64,000 bases of DNA from the NCBI RefSeq assembly GCF_004011095.1, contig NZ_CP028129.1, positions 186,001 through 250,000 of the forward strand, in the 5' to 3' direction. The notes under the pieces were generated by a model. It made no database searches, was not told the DNA's origin, and worked only from the letters and a program-made list of their open reading frames with translations. Within the stretch, counting starts at the first letter, position 1. The number at the start of each line of letters is the position of its first letter. Of the stretch, positions 26,403 to 34,385 are shown one piece after another. The DNA comes from Rathayibacter rathayi. Its GTDB lineage: Bacteria; Actinomycetota; Actinomycetes; Actinomycetales; Microbacteriaceae. The position numbers were made by a program, and so were the translations under genes.

Positions 26403-27397
26403 GTTTCCGCTGCCCCGAGGGGCACACCTCGGAATCGGGCGACTACTGCGACGTCTGCGGGGCGCCCATCGGAGCCGCGCCGGTCACGCCTCCCGCTCCT
26501 GCCGCGCCGACCAGGATGATCCCGACCGGGCCGTCGGTCTGCCCGCACTGCTCGTTCCCGAACGACGCCGGCGCGCTGTTCTGTGAGAACTGCGGCTACG
26601 ACTTCACCACCGGCTCCCTGCCCGAGGCCGATCCGTTCACCGCCTCGGGCGCCGTGCGCGCGCCGGGCGAGGACGGCGGATCGACGACACCGGGCGGCGA
26701 CCCCGCCGAGCACCCGGGTGAGGCCCCCGCCCCGGGGGTCGACTCCGCGGCTGCGACCGAGCTGGTTTCGGAGCAGGAGGCGGGCTTCGACACGCCGGTC
26801 GCGACGGTGCCGCCGGCCGGCTCGGCGCCTGCTGCGTCGCGTGGTGGTGCCGCTGCCCCGGCTGCTGCTCCGCGTGCTGCTTCGGTCGCCGCTGCGCCGA
26901 CCGAGGTGATTCCGCAGACGGCACCGCCGGAGGAGGAGGCCGCGTCCGGGCCGGCGACCGGGTCCGCCCGCGCAGCTGGCTCCGCCGACCCCGACCGCCC
27001 GTGGATCGCCGAGCTCTGGGTCGACCCGGAGTGGTACGCCGAGCAGCGTGCCGACGATCCGATGCCCTCACCCGGACCGCCCGCGACCGTCGTCCTGCGC
27101 GAGCGCACCCTGCTGGTGGGCCGGCCCTCCGTCTCGCGCGGCATCTCGCCGCAGGTCGACTGCGGCTCCGACTCCGGAGTCTCGCGCCGGCACTGCCAGC
27201 TGAGCACCGACGGCTACCGCTGGTGGGTCGAGGACCTGCAATCGGCGAACGGGACCTACCTCGCGGGGGCCGGCGCGCCCCTCCCACAGACGCCGATCCC
27301 GACCGGCCAGCGGCGTGAAGTGCAGGAGGGGGATCGGATCTACGTGGGCGCTTGGACCCGGATTGTTTTGCGCCCCGCGCTCCCCGGCGAGGCGTAG
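26399..27397 (+). CDS. Zinc-ribbon and FHA domain protein
   Basis: A 332-aa protein. Two zinc ribbons open it (CPEGH...GDYCDVCG at 4-22 and CPHCS...FCENCGYDF at 45-65). A Pro/Ala/Glu-rich linker of about 130 residues and an FHA domain (about 230-325) follow, with GRPS, SGVSRRHCQL and ESS-type QSANGTYL residues that bind phosphothreonine. FHA proteins are the classic readers of PknG-type signals. The first ribbon resembles those of the kinase at 10342 and the phosphatase at 12669. The start is a GTG inside the GTGA overlap with the vWA stop. Confidence 0.85.
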   Translation: MSFRCPEGHTSESGDYCDVCGAPIGAAPVTPPAPAAPTRMIPTGPSVCPHCSFPNDAGALFCENCGYDFTTGSLPEADPFTASGAVRAPGEDGGSTTPGGDPAEHPGEAPAPGVDSAAATELVSEQEAGFDTPVATVPPAGSAPAASRGGAAAPAAAPRAASVAAAPTEVIPQTAPPEEEAASGPATGSARAAGSADPDRPWIAELWVDPEWYAEQRADDPMPSPGPPATVVLRERTLLVGRPSVSRGISPQVDCGSDSGVSRRHCQLSTDGYRWWVEDLQSANGTYLAGAGAPLPQTPIPTGQRREVQEGDRIYVGAWTRIVLRPALPGEA

Positions 27398-27484
27398 GTT
27401 TCCCTCCTGGACCCCACCGTCCGATTCGCAGGGGATCCGTCGCTCCGGAGGCGTGACATGCGGAAGAAAGCGCTCTCCGCCGAG

Positions 27485-27579
27485 TAGCCCCTGCAGACCG
27501 AACGGCCCCCTGCACACGGCACGGCCCCCTGCACATCGCACGGCCCCCTGCACACGGCACGGCCCCCTGCACACCGCAC
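27485..27579. repeat. Five tandem copies of a 19-bp repeat
   Basis: The unit GGCCCCCTGCACACGGCAC occurs at 27504, 27523, 27542 and 27561 with 1-2 base changes; a more degenerate unit begins at 27485. The array fills the gap between the convergent FHA (stop 27397) and kinase (stop 27606) genes. The unit is not a CRISPR repeat, since no spacers exist. It may be polymorphic between strains and could affect 3' ends of both transcripts. Confidence 0.85.
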
Positions 27580-27605
27580 GGACCCCGCCCGCGGCGCAGC
27601 AGCAG

Positions 27606-28580
27606 TCAGCGCCCGGCCAGCGCTCCCAGCATCCACGAGAGCGCCGCGATCGCGCTGACGCCCACCACGCTCAAGCCGATGATCACCGAGCGCCGCATCC
27701 GCGCCGAGCGCGAGTCCGAAGCAGCTGGACCGGATCCCGCCGCCATTCCCCCGCGCAGGCTGTGCGCCACCTCGTCGGCGGTCGGCCGCTGATCCGGATC
27801 GCGCTGCGTCATCGAGGACAGTAGCGTCCGCCACTCCGCGGGCAGCGCGTCCGGCACAGAGGGGCTCCGATGCAGGCGGGCGATCGCCGCCTCCAGGACC
27901 GTTCCCGAGTACTCGCGGTGCCCGGTCAGCGCCTCCAAGAGGACCAGGCCGAGCGAGAAGACGTCGCTCGCTCCGCTGATCGGCTCGCCGGCGACCTGCT
28001 CCGGGCTGACGAAGCTCGCGGTGCCGATCACAACGCCGTCGCTGGTCAAGCGCGATCCGTCCATGAAACGGGCAACACCGAAGTCGGTGAGCTTGGCCGT
28101 GCGGTCGTAGCCGCTGGACGCGACGTCGCTGACCAGGATGTTCGCGGGCTTCACGTCTCGATGCACGACGCCGCGCTCGTGCAGGTAGGCCAGGGCCTCC
28201 GCAAGTTGCGTGCCGATCGCAGCGACCTCACCCGTGGGGAGGGGGCCGGCCTCGAGCCGCGCCTCCATCGCGGGGTCAGCGACGAGTTCCATCACGACGT
28301 AGCGGCGCACCTCACCGCCGAAGTTGTGCAGGCCCGCATCGAACAGGTTCACGATGCCGGGGTGCGCGAAGGAACTCAGCATCCGGACCTCGCGCTCCTG
28401 GCGGGCGACGTCCTCGGGGTTCGAGGCCTCCGCGCGGAACACCTTCACGGCGACATCGCGCTGCACGGACTCGTCGCGGGCACGATAGACCGAGCCCATC
28501 CCACCCGAGCCGATCCGCTCGATCAGGTAGTAGCGGCCCGCGACTTTCTGCTGGGCGGCGTTCGCGGCGATGGCACTCAT
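27606..28580 (-). CDS. Membrane-anchored serine/threonine protein kinase
   Basis: A 324-aa kinase of the PknA/PknB type. The domain (about 17-270) has GSGGMGSVY, the VAVKVF lysine, HRDVKPANIL, DFGVARF and the TASFVSPEQ activation end. A Ser/Ala linker leads to one C-terminal helix (about 298-320), so the kinase faces the cytoplasm with almost no outside sensor domain. It is convergent with the FHA gene and lies near the vWA gene, so it might act on the same network. The start is ATG 28580 with a weak GGGA. Confidence 0.85.
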   Translation of the reverse strand: MSAIAANAAQQKVAGRYYLIERIGSGGMGSVYRARDESVQRDVAVKVFRAEASNPEDVARQEREVRMLSSFAHPGIVNLFDAGLHNFGGEVRRYVVMELVADPAMEARLEAGPLPTGEVAAIGTQLAEALAYLHERGVVHRDVKPANILVSDVASSGYDRTAKLTDFGVARFMDGSRLTSDGVVIGTASFVSPEQVAGEPISGASDVFSLGLVLLEALTGHREYSGTVLEAAIARLHRSPSVPDALPAEWRTLLSSMTQRDPDQRPTADEVAHSLRGGMAAGSGPAASDSRSARMRRSVIIGLSVVGVSAIAALSWMLGALAGR

Positions 28581-28785
28581 GGCGATCCCGCCTTCCGCTC
28601 GAACGGTGCGCTCCGGGCGCACAGGACGGACGCCTGCGTTGACCGTACCGCGGCTCCGTACCGGCCCGGGCGGTGTGACAGGGGGATTGACACCCCTGGT
28701 CTCGGACGGGGACCGCCGACCCGCGGACCTTCGGGCCCGGGTCGGTCGGAGCGGGTCCGCGGAGGAGCGGCGCTGAGTCGGATGC

Positions 28786-29409
28786 TCAGCTGCGGCGACC
28801 GAGCATCCCCTCGAAGGAGCCGTCGAGCGCCCACGGGTCGTGCGCCGTTCCGGAGCGGGAGGAGCGGGCGGCCTCGGTCGCCAGCTCACGTCCGGCGCGC
28901 TCGATGCGCGAGGGCAGAGCCCGTCCATCCTCGGTCGCGCCGCCCCAGTCGTCCGTCGCCGCGAACACGGTGGTCGCCAGCGGAGCCGCGTGCAGGTAGC
29001 TGAACAGCGGACGCATCGCGTAGTCGACGGCGAGGGAGTGGCGGGGCGATCCGCCCGTGGCGGCAAGCAGCACGGGTAGGCCGCGCAGCGCCTCCGTATC
29101 GAGCACGTCGACGAACGACTTGAAGAGCCCGCTGTAGCTGGTGGTGAAGATCGGCGTCACGGCGATCAGCCCGTCGGCGCCGGCGACGGCGTCCAGCGCG
29201 GTCTGCAGCGCCGGGCTCGCGAAACCGGTGAGGAGATTGTTCGTAACGTCGTGCGCGAGGTCGCGCAGCTCCACGATGCTGCGCTCGACGGCGAAGCCCT
29301 GCTCGACGAGGGCGGACTCGGCGGCGTCGGCCAGGCGGTCGGCGAGCAGACGGGTTGAGGACGGCTGGCTGAGGCCGGCCGAGAGGACGGTGATCCTGCG
29401 GGTGTCCAT
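28786..29409 (-). CDS. FMN reductase, CE1759 family
   Basis: A 207-aa flavodoxin-fold NADPH-dependent FMN reductase. The start RITVLSAGLSQPSSTRLL is the flavin-phosphate loop, and TPIFTTSYSGLFKSFVD is the second flavin segment. It follows an LLM monooxygenase of the CE1758 family by 13 bases. The families are known partners: the reductase supplies FMNH2 for the luciferase-like enzyme. AGGAG stands before the ATG. Confidence 0.85.
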   Translation of the reverse strand: MDTRRITVLSAGLSQPSSTRLLADRLADAAESALVEQGFAVERSIVELRDLAHDVTNNLLTGFASPALQTALDAVAGADGLIAVTPIFTTSYSGLFKSFVDVLDTEALRGLPVLLAATGGSPRHSLAVDYAMRPLFSYLHAAPLATTVFAATDDWGGATEDGRALPSRIERAGRELATEAARSSRSGTAHDPWALDGSFEGMLGRRS

Positions 29410-29422
29410 GCGGGGCTCCTGG

Positions 29423-30517
29423 TTAGACGGTGACGGGCTCGGGCTGCGCCTCGCGCGCGGCCACGAGGGAGGAGTGGGTGGGGGCGTCCGGCACATGCGC
29501 GGGGCGGTTTTCGGCGAATCCGGTGCGCAGAGCGGGGAGGATCTCGCCGAGCATGTCCATCTGCTCGAGGACGGTCTTCAGCGGAAGTCCCGCGTGGTCC
29601 ATCAGGAACAGCTGGCGCTGGTAGTCGCCGACGTACTCTCGGAAGCCGAGGGTGCGGTCGATGATCTGCTGCGGGGAGCCGACGGTGAGCGGGGTTTGCT
29701 CGGTGAAGTCCTCGAGCGAGGGGCCGTGGCCGTAGACGGGTGCGTTGTCGAAGTAGGGGCGGAACTGCGAGAGAGCGTCCTGGGAGTTCTGAGCCAGGAA
29801 GATCTGCCCGCCGAGCCCGACGATCGCCTGGTCGGCGGTGCCGTGGCCGTAGTGCTCGAAGCGCTGACGGTAGAGCTGCACCATCTTCTGGGTGTGCGAG
29901 GCGGGCCAGAAGATGTGGTTCGCGAAGAAGCCGTCGCCGTAGTAGGCGGCCTGCTCCGCGATCTGGGGGGAGCGGATCGAGCCGTGCCAGACGAACGGCG
30001 CGACGCCGTCGAGGGGGCGCGGGGTCGACTGGAATCCTTGGAGGGGTGTGCGGAACTGGCCCTCCCAGTCGACGTAGTCCTCCCGCCAGAGGCGGTGCAG
30101 CAGGTCGTAGTTCTCGATGGTCAGCTCGATGCCGCGGCGGATGTCTTTGCCGAACCACGGGTAGACGGGGCCGGTGTTGCCGCGGCCGAGCATCAGGTCG
30201 ACGCGGCCTTCGGCGAGGTGCTGGAGCATGGCGTAGTCCTCGGCGAGCTTCACCGGGTCGTTCGTCGTGATCAGCGCCATCGCGGTCGAGAGCTGGATCT
30301 GCTCGGTCTTCGCGGCGAGGTAGCCGAGCGTGGTCGTGGGAGAGGAGGACCAGAACGGCGGATTGTGGTGCTCGCCGAGGGCGAAGACGTCGAGGCCGAT
30401 CTCCTCGGCCTTCAGCGCGATCGCGAGGGTTGCCCGGATTTTTTCGGACTCCGACGGGGTCCGTCCGGTCGTGGGGTCGGTCGTGATGTCGCTGACCGTG
30501 AAGATGCCGAACTGCAT
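29423..30517 (-). CDS. Luciferase-like FMN-dependent monooxygenase, CE1758 family
   Basis: A 364-aa TIM-barrel monooxygenase. It has FGIFTVSDI, ALGEHHNPPF, the GRGNTGPVYPWFG phosphate-binding segment and the WHGSIRSPQIAEQAA helix of bacterial luciferase-like enzymes. It is paired with the CE1759-family reductase downstream, from which it would take FMNH2; the substrate is unknown. AAGGAG lies before the ATG at 30517, and an upstream ATG at 30577 is less likely. The promoter region is shared with the divergent ATP-grasp operon and holds a very long hairpin (30666-30727). Confidence 0.85.
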   Translation of the reverse strand: MQFGIFTVSDITTDPTTGRTPSESEKIRATLAIALKAEEIGLDVFALGEHHNPPFWSSSPTTTLGYLAAKTEQIQLSTAMALITTNDPVKLAEDYAMLQHLAEGRVDLMLGRGNTGPVYPWFGKDIRRGIELTIENYDLLHRLWREDYVDWEGQFRTPLQGFQSTPRPLDGVAPFVWHGSIRSPQIAEQAAYYGDGFFANHIFWPASHTQKMVQLYRQRFEHYGHGTADQAIVGLGGQIFLAQNSQDALSQFRPYFDNAPVYGHGPSLEDFTEQTPLTVGSPQQIIDRTLGFREYVGDYQRQLFLMDHAGLPLKTVLEQMDMLGEILPALRTGFAENRPAHVPDAPTHSSLVAAREAQPEPVTV

Positions 30518-30617
30518 CGGGCGCTCCTTCTGTCCTCCGCCCCCCGCGGGGCCCATTCCATGCGTGTGCATATACATCCTCCTTCAACCACGCTCGCGCG
30601 GATTCATTCCCCGCCCC

Positions 30618-30658
30618 CGCCCTGCGTCCCCCGCCCTGCGTCCCCCGCCCTGCGTCCG
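30618..30658. repeat. Short tandem repeat of 14 bp, three copies
   Basis: CGCCCTGCGTCCCC occurs at 30618, 30632 and, incomplete, at 30646. It is in the divergent gap between the LLM monooxygenase and ATP-grasp genes, just next to a 26-bp inverted repeat. Confidence 0.7.
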
Positions 30659-30665
30659 CCACCGA

Positions 30666-30727
30666 GGGAACCCCGGACCGTCCAGGGAGCCTCCGCGAAT
30701 GGGCTCCCTGGACGGTCTGGGGTTCCC
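30666..30727. repeat. Long inverted repeat, 26-bp arms
   Basis: Arms at 30666-30691 and 30702-30727 pair along 26 positions with one mismatch, around a ten-base loop. The arms begin GGGAACCCC and end GGGAGCC. RNA or single-stranded DNA here would fold into a very stable hairpin. It lacks a U-run and lies upstream of both divergent genes, so it is not an ordinary terminator of either. Confidence 0.8.
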
Positions 30728-30788
30728 CCGCTACTCGGGCCGCCGGGCCGGCAGCCCGGGCGAAACATCCCGGCAATACGCCCCGCAC

Positions 30789-30794
30789 TAGAGT
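30789..30794 (+). promoter_or_regulatory. -10 element TAGAGT of the ATP-grasp operon
   Basis: TAGAGT ends six bases before the ATG at 30801, pointing to a leaderless transcript. Confidence 0.45.
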
Positions 30795-30800
30795 CGTGTC

Positions 30801-32471
30801 ATGGGTGACCTCTTCGACGGATACGGGTCCCAGAAGGTCGAGCGGCCGGCCACGGGCGCCACCCCCTGGGACGAGATGTTCGCCGATGTGGCGTCGGCAG
30901 GGGGCCCCGACGGGGTCCGCGGCGCCTACCGCGACATCTACTCCTCGCTCGCGCGGATGACCCAGGAGGAGCTGCGCGGCCGCACCGACGCGCTCGCCTC
31001 CTCCTACCTCGCGCAGGGCGTCACCTTCGATTTCGCGGGGGAGGAGCGGCCGTTCCCGCTCGACGCCGTGCCGCGGGTGATCGAGCGCGCGGAGTGGAAC
31101 GAGGTGCAGTCCGGGATCAAGCAGCGGGTCCGTGCGCTCGAGGCCTTCCTCGCCGACGTCTACGGTCCGCAGAACGCCGTGTCCGATGGCGTCCTCCCCG
31201 CCGGCCTGATCTCAAGCTCCAGCCACTTCCACCGTCAGGCGGCGGGCATCGTCCCGGCCAACGGCGTGCGGATCCAGGTGTCCGGCATCGACCTGATCCG
31301 CGACGAGCGGGGCGGCTGGCGCGTCCTCGAGGACAACGTGCGGGTGCCCTCCGGCGTCTCCTACGTGATCTCGAACCGGCGGGTGATGGCGCAGACCCTC
31401 CCGGAGCTGTTCGTCTCGATGCGGGTGCGCCCGGTCGGCGACTACCCGAACAAGCTGCTGCAGGCCCTGCGCGCCTGCGCCCCCGAGGGCGTTGACGACC
31501 CGACCGTGGTCGTCCTCACTCCGGGGGTCTACAACTCCGCCTACTTCGAGCACACCCTGCTCGCCCGCCTGATGGGCGTCGAGCTGGTCGAGGGCCGTGA
31601 CCTGTTCTGCACCGGCGGCAAGGTGTTCATGCGCACCACCTCCGGCCCCACCCGGGTCGACGTGATCTACCGCCGTGTGGACGACGAGTTCCTCGATCCG
31701 CTGCAGTTCCGCGCCGACTCGATGCTCGGCTCGCCCGGCCTGATGCTCGCCGCCCGGCTCGGGACCGTCACGATCGCCAACGCGGTCGGCAATGGCGTCG
31801 CCGACGACAAGCTCGTCTACACCTACCTGCCCGATCTCATCCGCTACTACCTCTCGGAGGAGCCGGTGATCAAGAACGTCGACACCTGGCGCCTGGAGGA
31901 TCCGGGAGCGCTCGAGGAGGTGCTCGACCGCCTCGACGAGCTCGTCGTGAAGCCGGTCGACGGCTCCGGGGGGAAGGGGCTGGTCGTGGGGCCGGCCGCG
32001 TCCGCGAAGGAGTTGGCCGAGCTGCGCTCGCGCCTCCAGGCCGATCCGCGCGGCTGGATCGCCCAGCCTGTGGTGCAGCTCTCCACCATCCCCACCCTGG
32101 TCGACGACGGGATGCGCCCACGACATGCCGACCTGAGGCCCTTCGCCGTGAACGACGGCACCGACGTCTGGGTGCTGCCCGGCGGCCTCACCCGTGTCGC
32201 GCTCCCGGAGGGGCAGCTCGTCGTCAACTCGTCGCAGGGCGGCGGATCGAAGGACACCTGGGTGGTCGGCCCCGAGGATCCGCGCAACGCCGAACCCGAG
32301 GCACGCGACATCCAGGCGCTCGTCGCCGAGCAGGCGGCGGTCACCAGCTCCATCCCGATCGTCTACCCGCTTCATCACACGCCCGACCACTCGCCGCAGG
32401 ACGCGCCGAACATCGACCAGGACCAGCAGCAGCAGCAGCAGCAGACGTTCGCGGCGGGGGAGGACGACTGA
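30801..32471 (+). CDS. Circularly permuted ATP-grasp protein
   Basis: A 556-aa protein of the COG2308 type (formerly DUF404/DUF407). Family features are WNEVQSGIKQRVRALEAFLADVYG, the RVLEDNVRVPSGVSYV segment and the ATP-site stretch VVKPVDGSGGKG at about 375. It is expected to form an amide bond with ATP, on an unknown substrate. The C-terminus has a run of seven glutamines from pure CAG codons (about 32424-32444). The stop overlaps the next gene (TGATG), which with the transglutaminase forms a three-gene set widely found together. Confidence 0.85.
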   Translation: MGDLFDGYGSQKVERPATGATPWDEMFADVASAGGPDGVRGAYRDIYSSLARMTQEELRGRTDALASSYLAQGVTFDFAGEERPFPLDAVPRVIERAEWNEVQSGIKQRVRALEAFLADVYGPQNAVSDGVLPAGLISSSSHFHRQAAGIVPANGVRIQVSGIDLIRDERGGWRVLEDNVRVPSGVSYVISNRRVMAQTLPELFVSMRVRPVGDYPNKLLQALRACAPEGVDDPTVVVLTPGVYNSAYFEHTLLARLMGVELVEGRDLFCTGGKVFMRTTSGPTRVDVIYRRVDDEFLDPLQFRADSMLGSPGLMLAARLGTVTIANAVGNGVADDKLVYTYLPDLIRYYLSEEPVIKNVDTWRLEDPGALEEVLDRLDELVVKPVDGSGGKGLVVGPAASAKELAELRSRLQADPRGWIAQPVVQLSTIPTLVDDGMRPRHADLRPFAVNDGTDVWVLPGGLTRVALPEGQLVVNSSQGGGSKDTWVVGPEDPRNAEPEARDIQALVAEQAAVTSSIPIVYPLHHTPDHSPQDAPNIDQDQQQQQQQTFAAGEDD

Positions 32472-33403
32472 TGCTCTCCCGGATCGCCGAGTCGCTGTTC
32501 TGGATCGGCCGCTACATCGAGCGGTCCGACGGCACGGCCCGGATCCTCGACGTCCACCTCCAGCTCCTGCTCGAGGACCCGTGGATCGACGAGGACACCG
32601 CCTGCCGTTCGCTCCTGTCGGTGATGGGTTCGACCCCGCCCGACGACCTGCGCGAGATCACCCGCGCCGATGTGCTGAGCATCCTCGCGATCGACCGCAC
32701 CAATCCCGCCTCGATCGCCTACTCGCTCGGCGCCGCCCGCGAGAACGCCCGCCGTGCGCGCGAGATCGTCTCGACCGAGCTCTGGGAGTGCCTCAACACC
32801 ACGCGCACTCGGATGCCGCGCCGCGTGTCGGGCGAGCGCGTCTCGGAGTTCTTCAGCTGGGTCCGTGAGCGCTCCGCCCTGGCCGTCGGCATCATCGAGT
32901 CGGCGACCTCGCGCGACGAGGCCTGGCAGTTCTTCACCCTCGGCCGCTCGATCGAGCGCGCGGACATGACCGCCCGGCTCCTCGCCACGCGCTCGCTCAC
33001 CGAGGCGCGCGGCCCCTCCTGGACCACGATCCTGCGCTCCTGCGGCGCCTACGAGGCCTACCTGCGCACCTACCGCGGCGTGCCGAGCGCGCGCAACGCG
33101 GCCGAGTTCCTCCTTGTGGACCGCCTGTTCCCGCGCTCGATCCTCTTCTCGGTCTCGCGAGCGGAGGCGTGCATGCGCGATATCGAGCCGCGCACCGGCC
33201 GCATCGGCCACTCGGGAGATGCGCAGCGCGTCCTCGGGCGAATCCGCAGCGAGCTGGAGTTCCGGCCGATCACCGACATCCTCGTGGACCTGCCGCGGCA
33301 CATGGACAGCGTGCAGGAGGCGACCTCGGCCGCCTCAGAGGCGATCCGTCAGCGGTATTTCCCCACCAACGTCATGCCGAGCTGGATCGGGGAGGCGCTG
33401 TGA
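32471..33403 (+). CDS. Alpha-E domain protein (formerly DUF403)
   Basis: A 310-aa helical protein starting MLSRIAESLFWIGRYIERSD, the recognisable start of the alpha-E family; further motifs are ARENARRAREIVSTELWE and FFTLGRSIERADMTARLL. The conserved Glu and Arg residues suggest a substrate or protein interaction with the permuted ATP-grasp enzyme encoded just before. Both ends overlap neighbouring genes by one to four bases. Confidence 0.85.
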   Translation: MLSRIAESLFWIGRYIERSDGTARILDVHLQLLLEDPWIDEDTACRSLLSVMGSTPPDDLREITRADVLSILAIDRTNPASIAYSLGAARENARRAREIVSTELWECLNTTRTRMPRRVSGERVSEFFSWVRERSALAVGIIESATSRDEAWQFFTLGRSIERADMTARLLATRSLTEARGPSWTTILRSCGAYEAYLRTYRGVPSARNAAEFLLVDRLFPRSILFSVSRAEACMRDIEPRTGRIGHSGDAQRVLGRIRSELEFRPITDILVDLPRHMDSVQEATSAASEAIRQRYFPTNVMPSWIGEAL

Positions 33404-34248
33404 GCAGGCTGCGCATCAGGCACACCACGGGCTTCACCTATGCGGGAGACGTGGTCGCGTCGTACAACGAGGCACGGATGCTGCCCGCTTCCTCGGACGG
33501 ACAGCTGGTGCTGTTCTCGAACCTCGACATCCGCCCGGTGACCTCGGTGCACGCCTACACCGATTACTGGGGCACCCGCGTCTCGTCGTTCGACGTGCTC
33601 GATGCGCATCGTGAACTCTCGCTCACGGCGACCTCTCTCGTCGAGATCCGGCCCAAGCCGCACCCTGAGCATCCCACCGGCTGGGAGCAGCTGTCCGGCC
33701 AGGTCGAGACGCGCACGGAGTACGTGGAGCAGTCGAAGCAGACCCACCGCACCTCGCCCCCGGAGGATCTCGCCGCCCTGGCGCGCTCGCTCGCCGACGA
33801 GGCGGCCGGCCCGTGCGAGGCCGCGCTCTCGATCGCCGAGACGATCGGCCGGGCGATGACCTACCGGCAGGGCGTCACCGGCGTGCACTCCACGGCGACG
33901 GAGTCGTGGACCGCGCGTGAGGGCGTCTGCCAGGACATCACCCACATCGTCCTCGGGGCGCTGCGCTCGGTGGGCATTCCGGCGCGCTACGTCTCGGGCT
34001 ACCTGCACCCTAAGCCGCACGCCGAGATCGGTGAGACCGTGGTGGGGGAGTCGCACGCCTGGGTCGAGTGGTTCTGCGGAGGCGCGTGGCGCGGCTACGA
34101 CCCGACCAACCTGATCGACATCGGCGACCGACACGTCATCGTCGGCCGGGGTCGCGACTACAACGACATCGCGCCGCTGCGGGGCGTCTTCGCGGGCCCG
34201 CGCTCGTCGAAGCTCTTCGTCCGCGTCGAGATCACCCGCGAGGCCTGA
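33400..34248 (+). CDS. Transglutaminase-like protein
   Basis: A 282-aa protein with a beta-rich N-terminal domain (RIRHTTGFTYAGDV, typical of bacterial transglutaminase-like proteins) and the catalytic core: Cys177 in EGVCQDITH, His in GESHAWVEWF and Asp in GYDPTN. It may act as a cysteine protease or transamidase on the product of the ATP-grasp enzyme. The GTG start lies in a GTGA overlap with the alpha-E stop. Confidence 0.85.
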   Translation: MSRLRIRHTTGFTYAGDVVASYNEARMLPASSDGQLVLFSNLDIRPVTSVHAYTDYWGTRVSSFDVLDAHRELSLTATSLVEIRPKPHPEHPTGWEQLSGQVETRTEYVEQSKQTHRTSPPEDLAALARSLADEAAGPCEAALSIAETIGRAMTYRQGVTGVHSTATESWTAREGVCQDITHIVLGALRSVGIPARYVSGYLHPKPHAEIGETVVGESHAWVEWFCGGAWRGYDPTNLIDIGDRHVIVGRGRDYNDIAPLRGVFAGPRSSKLFVRVEITREA

Positions 34249-34352
34249 GCGCGGGCCGGGTCACCGCTCGTCGCCGCGCACTGTCGGCGCCACGTCGGTC
34301 GTGCTCCGCGCCACGGCGTGGGGGTGCACGCTCGATCCTCGGCGAAGGCACT

Positions 34353-34381
34353 TGCTAGCAGCTGCTAGCACTTGCTATCAT
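34353..34381 (+). promoter_or_regulatory. Palindromic operator and promoter of the DUF3800 cassette
   Basis: TGCTAGCAGCTGCTAGCA (34353-34370) is a perfect 18-bp palindrome. It overlaps a -35-like TTGCTA (34352-34357). An extended -10, TGC-TATCAT, follows at 34373-34381 with a spacing of 18. CACTTGCTA-CA is repeated at 34349 and 34369. A DNA-binding protein dimer at the palindrome would block this promoter. The transcript would start near 34387. Confidence 0.55.
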
Positions 34382-34385
34382 TAAT

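Noticed and set aside
27485..27579. CRISPR-like repetitive array
   Set aside because: The 19-bp units are directly adjacent without spacers, and no cas genes are present.
27340..27834. A repeat protein on the minus strand across the tandem array
   Set aside because: The Cys/Gly/Arg-rich repeats follow only from translating the 19-bp array; the frame overlaps the FHA and kinase genes.
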